Source of the DNA: Candidatus Geothermarchaeota archaeon
GTDB taxonomy: Archaea > Thermoproteota > Nitrososphaeria > Geothermarchaeales > JDFR-13
Direction: 5' to 3'
Length of the DNA stretch: 10,523 bases
Assembly: GCA_015522055.1 (NCBI GenBank)
Contig: WAMZ01000021.1
Location: forward strand, 1 to 10,523
Made by a program: the position numbers and the translations under genes. Shown here piece after piece: positions 5,586-10,523 of this stretch; position 1 is the first letter of the stretch; each line of letters begins with the position of its first letter. Below the pieces are notes generated by a model, which made no database searches, had not been told where the DNA came from, and saw only the letters and a program-made list of their open reading frames with translations.

Positions 5586-7318
5586 CTAAGATAAAGATTG
5601 ATAGGCAGTCGGATCTAAATATAGGTACCGCCGGGCACGTCGACCATGGAAAGTGTGTATCACCCTCCACAACCATATATACAAGTGTATATGGACCTAT
5701 TGAGATAGGTAGGTTGTGGGACTGGGTGGCTGGCGGCGCCAATAGAATCGGCCTGCCCGGCGGTTATGAAGAGCTTCTCGATATACCTATTGAGGTATAC
5801 TCGTTTGATCCGGCTAGGGGGGCCCTAGACCTACGTTTAGGCTATCTATATAGACAGTTTTATCAAGGGGTGCTCTATAGGATTAGATTCTCATCTGGTG
5901 CTGTGGTGGAGCTCTCGCCTAGGCACCCCCTTCCATTGGTATCGCATTATGGTGTTAGATGGGTTGGGGCCGCTGGAGTTAAAGTTGGGGATGAGGTATT
6001 GGCAGCCGATGATTATGAGGCCGGAGCCAGGATCCATAGGGATTCTATAGTTGATATAGATGTCGCTCCCTATAATGGCTATATATTTGATTTGGTGGTG
6101 CCGGGTACACATACTTTTTTGGGTGGCGGCCCCCCAGTTGTCCTTCATAATACGACTATAATTGAGGGCTTGACTGGTATATGGACTAGTAGCCATAGTG
6201 AGGAGCTTAGGCGTGGAATCACCATTAGGATAGGCTATGCAGATATGCCTATATTTAGGCTGGAGGGCCCTGGGGGCGAAGAGTTGTATTGGTCTAGGCC
6301 TGAGTATGAGGGCTATGGTAACCCGGAGCTGCTTAGGATAGTGAGTTTCGTCGACTGCCCGGGGCATGAGAGTCTGATGGCGAATATGCTTTCTGGTGCA
6401 GCGGTTATGGATGGTGCGATGCTGGTTATAGCGGCTAATGAGGATGTACCCAGGCCCCAGACGAAGGAGCATACCATGGCTCTTCAGATACTTGGTGTTA
6501 AGAATGTGGTGGTCGTCCAGAATAAGATTGACCTGGTTTCTAAGCAGGAGGCGATAGAGAATTATGAGAAGATTAGGGATTTTCTATCAACGACTATGTA
6601 TGCCGATGCGCCGATTATACCGGTCTCTGCCGTCCATAGGGTGAATCTACCTTACCTTGTCGAGGCCCTATATAAATATATTCCGATTCCCAAGAGGGAC
6701 CTGACTAAACCATTTAGGATGTTTATAATCAGGTCCTTCGATATCAATAAGCCTGGTGAGCCTGTGGATAGGCTTAAGGGTGGAGTGATTGGTGGGAGCA
6801 TCTTGCAGGGGAAGGTCTCCGTCGGGGATGAGATTGAGATAGCCCCGGGATACATATATAGTGAGGATGGTCAGATTAAGTATGAGCGGCTATATACTGA
6901 GGTTATCTCTATAAGGACTAGGTATACGTCTTTAAAGGAGGCATATGGAGGTGGGCTAATAGGTATCCAGACAGACCTCGACCCATATCTAACTAAGTCA
7001 GATGGATTGGTAGGCAGTGTGGCTGGCGAGCCGGATAAGCTACCTCCGGTTCTTTATGAGTTTGATATGGAGGTTGAGCTCTTTAAATATGTTGTTGGTA
7101 CTGATGAGACGATTTTGGTTAAGGATCTGGCTAGGGGTGATAGGCTTAGGCTTAATATCGGCCCGGCCGTAACCCTCGGGCTAGTGACCGATATATCCCG
7201 CGAGTATGTACATATAAGGCTTGTTAGGCCGGTCGTTGCTGGGCCGGGCTGGAGGGTTGCTATCGCGGCCCAAGTCAATAATTTATGGAGGCTGGTCGGG
7301 GTAGGTACTGTTAAATGA
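5582..7318 (+). CDS. eif2g: Translation initiation factor aIF2 gamma with in-frame intein
   Basis: GTP-binding subunit of aIF2, which carries Met-tRNAi to the small subunit. The precursor is 578 residues. Removing the 166-residue intein leaves 412, normal for the family. Host motifs: G1 GHVDHGK(T) at 18-25, split by the intein; the aIF2 gamma hallmark TGIWTSSHSEELRRGITI (switch 1); G3 DCPGHE; G4 NKID; G5 SAV. The C-terminal beta-barrel domains follow, with KGGVIGGSILQG and DPYLTKSDGLVGSV. The zinc-knuckle region (about 6240-6340) contains no cysteine pair, unlike Sulfolobus and many other archaea. The start is GTG overlapping the rps6e stop by 4 bases; the end overlaps the PIN gene by 4 (ATGA). 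Confidence 0.97.
   Translation: MTKIKIDRQSDLNIGTAGHVDHGKCVSPSTTIYTSVYGPIEIGRLWDWVAGGANRIGLPGGYEELLDIPIEVYSFDPARGALDLRLGYLYRQFYQGVLYRIRFSSGAVVELSPRHPLPLVSHYGVRWVGAAGVKVGDEVLAADDYEAGARIHRDSIVDIDVAPYNGYIFDLVVPGTHTFLGGGPPVVLHNTTIIEGLTGIWTSSHSEELRRGITIRIGYADMPIFRLEGPGGEELYWSRPEYEGYGNPELLRIVSFVDCPGHESLMANMLSGAAVMDGAMLVIAANEDVPRPQTKEHTMALQILGVKNVVVVQNKIDLVSKQEAIENYEKIRDFLSTTMYADAPIIPVSAVHRVNLPYLVEALYKYIPIPKRDLTKPFRMFIIRSFDINKPGEPVDRLKGGVIGGSILQGKVSVGDEIEIAPGYIYSEDGQIKYERLYTEVISIRTRYTSLKEAYGGGLIGIQTDLDPYLTKSDGLVGSVAGEPDKLPPVLYEFDMEVELFKYVVGTDETILVKDLARGDRLRLNIGPAVTLGLVTDISREYVHIRLVRPVVAGPGWRVAIAAQVNNLWRLVGVGTVK
5654..6151 (+). other. Mini-intein in the aIF2 gamma P-loop (166 aa)
   Basis: Self-splicing protein insert after Lys24 of GHVDHGK and before Thr, the exact structural equivalent of the infB intein site. 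Blocks, in intein numbering: block A Cys1 (CVSPSTTIYT); block B SPRH at 88-91, with Ser where Thr is usual; block F YIFDLVVPGTHTF at 143-155 with Asp146 and His153; block G VVLHN with His165-Asn166; +1 Thr. There are about 50 residues between blocks B and F and no endonuclease motif. Cys1 is its only cysteine. Four of 11 arginine codons are AGA, against 0 of 25 in the host. Apart from the blocks it is very different from the infB intein, so any shared origin is old. Confidence 0.95.
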
Positions 7319-7725
7319 GGGATAAAGATAGTTTTAAATCGGTATATTCTGGGTCTAGATGTATAGTTCTCGATACCAGTTTCTTGGTTGAGATGTTTAG
7401 TAAGCCTGGGTTACTCGATGAGTTTAGGGAGGCCTTTCCGGACGCGAGGCTCGTCATTCCTAAGTCGGTGTATAGGGAGCTGCTTAGGCTATCCGAGGGG
7501 GGCGGCGGATCCAGGGGCTATGCCCGTCTAGCGCTTAGATTTGTAGATGATGCTGGTGTGGAGGTGGTTGATAGATATGACTCGAAGGCTGATATAGATG
7601 TCTTGGATTTGGCTGAGGAGTCTGGATGCGCCGTTGCTACATGTGATAGTAGTGTTATGAGGAGGTGTAGGGAGAGGGGGATTAGATTAATATTTTTATG
7701 GAGGGGTGTACTTACTATTGATTAG
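7315..7725 (+). CDS. PIN-domain protein, Fcf1/Utp24-like
   Basis: 136-residue protein with a complete PIN fold. PIN domains are usually metal-dependent RNases; this archaeal family sits beside eif2g in many genomes and is suspected to act in rRNA processing or decay (inference from family and context). Acidic residues in the expected places: Asp20 in IVLDTSFLVE, Glu55 in VYRELL, Asp95 in ADIDVLDLA, Asp111 in VATCDSS. No partner antitoxin gene is adjacent, which argues against a VapC toxin. ATG overlaps the eif2g stop by 4 bases. AGA makes up about a quarter of its arginine codons, as in the inteins and unlike the ribosomal genes. Confidence 0.88.
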   Translation: MRDKDSFKSVYSGSRCIVLDTSFLVEMFSKPGLLDEFREAFPDARLVIPKSVYRELLRLSEGGGGSRGYARLALRFVDDAGVEVVDRYDSKADIDVLDLAEESGCAVATCDSSVMRRCRERGIRLIFLWRGVLTID

Positions 7726-7747
7726 TCATTTTTACACACAAGTCTAT

Positions 7748-7754
7748 GGTGGTG
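7748..7754 (+). promoter_or_regulatory. Ribosome-binding site deciding the rpo7 start
   Basis: GGTGGTG, 6 bases before the ATG at 7761 and 9 before the ATG at 7764. The in-frame ATG at 7746 overlaps it. Confidence 0.6.
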
Positions 7755-7760
7755 TTTGAT

Positions 7761-8327
7761 ATGATGTATAGATTTAGGGTTAGGGATATAATTAGTATCA
7801 AGCCGAACCTGTTTGGTGAGGATTTGAGGGAGGCTGCCTATAAACAGTTGTCTAGGAAGTATGCCGGGCTATATGATGATGAGCTGGGGTATGTCATAGA
7901 TATTGGTAATATAGAGGTTGATCCGATGGGGAAGGTTATATCTGAGGATGGTTCTTCAAACCATAGGGTTGTCTTCGACGTCTATACATTCAAGCCTGTC
8001 AAGGGTGAGGTTGTTGAGGGTGAGGTCGTTGGTATAGAGAACTTCGGGATATTTGTGAGGATAGGCCCGATAGATGCATTGGTCCATAAATCTGTATTGA
8101 TGGATGATGTGATAGATATTAATAAGCCTGAGGGTTATGTTGTTGGGCGTAAGAGTGGGCGTATAATTAGGAAGGGTGATGTGGTGCGTGCTAGGGTGCT
8201 CGACTATTCACCGCCTAAGGGTTATTCATTGATGAAGATCGCTTTGTTCATGAAGTCTAGGGGCCTGGGTAAGGTTGAGTGGCTTGAGGAGCTGAAGCAG
8301 GTCGAGGGTGAGTCTGGTGAGGGGTAG
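7761..8327 (+). CDS. rpo7: RNA polymerase subunit Rpo7 (RpoE')
   Basis: 188-residue subunit that forms the polymerase stalk with Rpo4 and helps promoter opening, RNA binding and termination. N-terminal RNP-like domain (MYRFRVRDIISIKP) and a C-terminal S1/OB domain: VVEGEVVGIENFGIFVRIGPIDALVH near residues 90-115, ending with GYSLMKIALFMKSRGLG. Normal length. Two ATGs (7761, 7764) are nearly equivalent; I choose 7761 because its 6-base spacing fits the other genes. The family often begins MYK/MY, so 7764 is possible. A 35-base gap separates it from the PIN gene, the only break in this run apart from one of 19 bases. The 3' end overlaps spt4 by 11 bases. Confidence 0.95.
   Translation: MMYRFRVRDIISIKPNLFGEDLREAAYKQLSRKYAGLYDDELGYVIDIGNIEVDPMGKVISEDGSSNHRVVFDVYTFKPVKGEVVEGEVVGIENFGIFVRIGPIDALVHKSVLMDDVIDINKPEGYVVGRKSGRIIRKGDVVRARVLDYSPPKGYSLMKIALFMKSRGLGKVEWLEELKQVEGESGEG
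8306..8311 (+). promoter_or_regulatory. Ribosome-binding site deciding the spt4 start
   Basis: GGGTGA inside the end of rpo7, 5 bases before the GTG at 8317. The in-frame GTG at 8308 overlaps it. Confidence 0.65.
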
Positions 8328-8508
8328 GAAGGCATGTAGAAAATGTAAGTATATTGTTGACTCAAAGGTTAGTGTATGCCCTGTCTGTGGCTCCAGGGAC
8401 TTCACGAGTAGGTGGATGGGTTTCATTATAGTCATCGATGACTCTACTAGGTTGAAGGATCTGATGAATCTTGAGAAAGAGGGTATGTATGCCATCAGGA
8501 TACTGTGA
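8317..8508 (+). CDS. spt4: Transcription elongation factor Spt4 (RpoE'')
   Basis: 63-residue zinc-ribbon protein that pairs with the NGN domain of Spt5 and clamps RNA polymerase for processive elongation. Zinc ligands are CRKC (residues 7-10) and CPVC (21-24), followed by DFTSRWMGFIIVIDD, typical of archaeal Spt4, and a hydrophobic end GMYAIRIL. The start is GTG 8317. It overlaps rpo7 by 11 bases and the next gene by 20, so the three are probably co-translated. The Rpo7-Spt4 pair is a conserved archaeal arrangement. Confidence 0.95.
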   Translation: MRGRKACRKCKYIVDSKVSVCPVCGSRDFTSRWMGFIIVIDDSTRLKDLMNLEKEGMYAIRIL

Positions 8509-9031
8509 ATTAGATAAGGAGATCGTTTTTAAAGAGGAATATTATGGCCTTGTGAGGAGGATCCTTGGAGACTTATATAGTGGAGAGGATTTCCCCAAGA
8601 TTAGGGATAGGGTCCATGAGACATGGGCAAGGGGTGGATATGTAGCCACCGTGGGAGATAGGGTTACCCACGACCTATTGAGCATAGGGATAGTTCCCGA
8701 CATCGCATTCATAGACCTTAAGGAGAAGAGGGGTGAGGCCCCGGCCATCGATAGGAGCTTCTTCAATGGATACGAATATGTCGTCAATAGGAAAGGGACG
8801 ATCAACCTCGGTATATGTAAACAGATTCTTAGGAGGCTTGGGGATAGGCCGTGGCTCTTCATCGTTGAGGGTGAGGAGGACTTGGTGGGCTTCCCCGTCG
8901 TACTAGCTCTCCCCATAGGGTCCTCATTTATATATGGTGCACCGGGTATGGGCGCGGTGTATGTCGAGGTTACAGAAGAAATTAAGGGGGAGGCTATATC
9001 TATAATTAGTAGGCTTCTGAAGGAGCAGTGA
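8489..9031 (+). CDS. GTP-dependent dephospho-CoA kinase (DUF359 family)
   Basis: 180-residue protein of the archaeal DUF359 family, shown in Thermococcus to be the GTP-dependent kinase for the last step of coenzyme A synthesis (recalled knowledge). Visible motifs: VGDRVTHDLL (55-64), PDIAFIDLKEKR (70-81), a KGTINLGIC segment (102-110) and VEGEEDLVGFPVV (127-139), followed by a glycine-rich YGAPGMGAVYVEV. Acidic clusters in these motifs match the family. ATG 8489 follows GAGGGT at 4 bases; a TTG at 8471 would add six residues. The gene overlaps spt4 by 20 bases. The linkage to rpo7-spt4 is common in archaea, although the functional reason is unclear. Confidence 0.92.
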   Translation: MPSGYCELDKEIVFKEEYYGLVRRILGDLYSGEDFPKIRDRVHETWARGGYVATVGDRVTHDLLSIGIVPDIAFIDLKEKRGEAPAIDRSFFNGYEYVVNRKGTINLGICKQILRRLGDRPWLFIVEGEEDLVGFPVVLALPIGSSFIYGAPGMGAVYVEVTEEIKGEAISIISRLLKEQ

Positions 9032-9050
9032 TTATTATTGGTGGGCATCA

Positions 9051-9749
9051 ATGGAGTGGGATATCGTCATCAGCTACGACCAAGTCACTTACTACGGCCT
9101 CAACAATAAGCTTAATCTTAGGATAGTTAAGAGGGGGTACGACGAGGTTTTCAGGCTTAGGGAGAGGTTATCGAGGATCGTGGAGAGCAGCGGCCTCCCC
9201 TACCCACCTGTATATATAGTTCCAGAGGCTAGGATCCTCGTCCACGAGGGTGATGTCCACGCTATTGTATATGCCGATGTTAACTATAGGGTGACGAAAT
9301 CCTATGTATACCCGATTGTTGAGGTATATCTACCCTTCCTACTATACTCTGATGCTACTCTTAAGACGCTGGTGCTGGCGCATGAATTTCTTCACTATAT
9401 GTATCTGGCGGTTAGGTATGTGACGGCGGATTACCTTGTTAACCCCCTCATATATACTGGTGATTTGAGTGGTAGGGATTTCTTGGAGGAGCTTTATACA
9501 GTAAATCCCACTAAGGTATTTAGGGGTAAGTGGCTATTGTCTCGGTTGGATAAGTTGAGTGAGATACTGGATAAGAGTAAGGTCGGTAACTTGATTAGGA
9601 GGAGGTGGATAGATAGGGGTTATCCATCCAAGACTATATTTGCCGACGACTTCAGGATTAAGCTCCCTATGAGTATATGGTCGAATATGTATTTTCCTGA
9701 GGAGGTTCTGCTAAAGGCCAGGGTGTTGTCCGGTGGAAAACGTATATGA
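9051..9749 (+). CDS. Hypothetical protein with HExxH metallopeptidase-like motif
   Basis: 232-residue protein that I do not recognise as a named family. Residues 108-120 carry VLAHEFLHYMYLA, with His111-Glu112 and His115 forming an HExxH zinc site in a hydrophobic helix. FLEELY at 144-149 offers glutamates about 31 residues later as a possible third ligand, the spacing seen in gluzincins. No signal peptide or clear membrane segment is visible, so a cytoplasmic protein is likely. ATG 9051 follows GGTGGG. It starts 19 bases after the DUF359 gene, and its end overlaps the nucleotidyltransferase by 17 bases, so it probably works with one or both. It could be a protease, or the fold may be used for something else. 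Confidence 0.82.
   Translation: MEWDIVISYDQVTYYGLNNKLNLRIVKRGYDEVFRLRERLSRIVESSGLPYPPVYIVPEARILVHEGDVHAIVYADVNYRVTKSYVYPIVEVYLPFLLYSDATLKTLVLAHEFLHYMYLAVRYVTADYLVNPLIYTGDLSGRDFLEELYTVNPTKVFRGKWLLSRLDKLSEILDKSKVGNLIRRRWIDRGYPSKTIFADDFRIKLPMSIWSNMYFPEEVLLKARVLSGGKRI
9720..9725 (+). promoter_or_regulatory. Ribosome-binding site of the nucleotidyltransferase gene
   Basis: AGGGTG inside the end of the HExxH gene, 7 bases before the GTG at 9733. Confidence 0.5.
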
Positions 9750-10523
9750 GCCGGCCCTCAACTACTTCAGGGAGAGGCTTGGGAAGGATATATATGCAGC
9801 CCTGGCCTACGGCTCCCAGGTGGCTGGATACGCCTCTAGCGAAAGCGACTATGACCTAATCTTGATTGTGGAGGATTACCCCTCCACAATCAAATACTTC
9901 TATGAATCTATAGGTGAACTATCCTTCTCCGCGTTGGTGGTTGATAAAGCCTTTTTTGAGGAGGATGTATATCACGCTAGGCATGGAGAGTTTGTGGCGG
10001 GCAGGATGTATACCGTCTTCATACCACTGGTTAATGAGGAATATATCCGGGGGTGTGAGGAGGCGCTGAAGGAGAGGACGATCATAGAGGAGTGTTGCGA
10101 TCTTGCCAGTAGGTATGGACACCTAGTGGAGTATCTGAGTATACCTCTTAAATACTTCCTATTTTCTAGGTTGAGGAGGAGGATGCAGGCGTATCCACCT
10201 GTCAGATATAGCTATATAAATACATTCTTCGGGAAGTTTGGTGAGAGGAATACCGAGTGGAGCTTAGATGGCTTTAGGTCGGCCGCTGATAAGCTGGTTG
10301 AGAAGGGTGTCTTAAAGGTGGTTGGTGAGGATCTCTATAGCATCGACTTGTCTAAGCTGAGGTGCCCATCGAGACTCGCTTTGAATCTAAAGTTCCTATA
10401 TAGGGGGGTTAAGTCGTATATTACCCATGGGCGGTCGGCTAAGGTCCCGCCAAAAATATTTATCCAGGAGTTCCAGTCGAAGATTAGGCGGGGGGTTGGG
10501 GGTGAGTTGCCTGACATTTTAAG
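9733..10523 (+). CDS. Nucleotidyltransferase-domain protein (3' truncated by window)
   Basis: The frame is open from GTG 9733 to the end of the window, giving 263 complete codons. The N-terminus holds a Pol-beta-type nucleotidyltransferase motif: YGSQVAG with Gly27-Ser28, then SDYDLILIVED with Asp39 and Asp41. Asp71 in SALVVDK is a possible third metal ligand. The region beyond residue 90 is mostly helical in character and contains two RR-rich stretches (FSRLRRRMQ and SKIRRG). I do not recognise its substrate; members of this superfamily add NMP to RNA, proteins or small molecules. The start overlaps the HExxH gene by 17 bases, so the two are probably translationally coupled. The C-terminus lies outside the window. 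Confidence 0.85.
   Translation, partial: MENVYEPALNYFRERLGKDIYAALAYGSQVAGYASSESDYDLILIVEDYPSTIKYFYESIGELSFSALVVDKAFFEEDVYHARHGEFVAGRMYTVFIPLVNEEYIRGCEEALKERTIIEECCDLASRYGHLVEYLSIPLKYFLFSRLRRRMQAYPPVRYSYINTFFGKFGERNTEWSLDGFRSAADKLVEKGVLKVVGEDLYSIDLSKLRCPSRLALNLKFLYRGVKSYITHGRSAKVPPKIFIQEFQSKIRRGVGGELPDIL

Noticed and set aside
5891..6472. 193-residue open frame on the - strand across the eif2g intein end.
   Set aside because: It is a shadow of eif2g: no recognisable motifs, and the + strand product is certain.
7315..7725. VapC toxin of a toxin-antitoxin pair.
   Set aside because: No small antitoxin gene is adjacent, and the gene overlaps eif2g in a conserved housekeeping order.
7684..7760. 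Internal promoter (TATTTTTA at 7691-7698) or T-run terminator (near 7728-7733) before rpo7.
   Set aside because: Both are weak and in AT-rich sequence; the 35-base gap is too short to judge without transcript data.

Overview
The window is a dense, one-strand stretch of an archaeal translation and transcription gene cluster. All supported genes are on the + strand. Archaeal or eukaryotic-type ribosomal proteins (L7Ae, S28e, L24e, S6e), both archaeal initiation GTPases (aIF5B and aIF2 gamma), Rpo7 and Spt4, and a GTP-dependent dephospho-CoA kinase identify it as archaeal. The gene order, the very strong AGG use for arginine, and GGTGA-type ribosome-binding sites, which fit the usual archaeal 16S 3' end, suggest a thermophilic Thermoproteota (crenarchaeal) genome. 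I cannot name the genus.

Layout. 1-1335 is the 3' part of glutamyl-tRNA synthetase. A 112-base gap with a candidate promoter leads into rpl7ae, rps28e, rpl24e and ndk (1448-2737). A second AT-rich gap with a palindrome and TATA-like element precedes infB (2866-5157). A third gap with a TATA-like element precedes a long, tightly packed run: rps6e, eif2g, a PIN-domain protein, rpo7, spt4, a DUF359 kinase, a HExxH protein and a nucleotidyltransferase that leaves the window open (5229-10523). Several of these genes overlap by 4 to 20 bases, so translational coupling is likely.

Main finding. Both initiation GTPases carry an in-frame mini-intein at the same place: directly after the lysine of the G1/P-loop, GHVD(S/H)GK, and before the next threonine. 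The infB insert is 167 residues (2926-3426) and the eif2g insert is 166 residues (5654-6151). Each starts with Cys, has a (T/S)PxH block B and a C-terminal block F, ends in His-Asn, and is followed by Thr. Neither has room for a homing endonuclease. Removing them gives proteins of 596 and 412 residues, the normal family sizes. Unspliced precursors would have a broken GTP-binding loop, so two key steps of initiation would depend on protein splicing. Both inserts also use AGA arginine codons far more often than their hosts.

Other points of note. The aIF2 gamma lacks the cysteine zinc knuckle seen in many relatives. The expected rps24e is not found after the DUF359 gene. In its place is a HExxH protein overlapping a minimal nucleotidyltransferase, a pair whose function I do not recognise.
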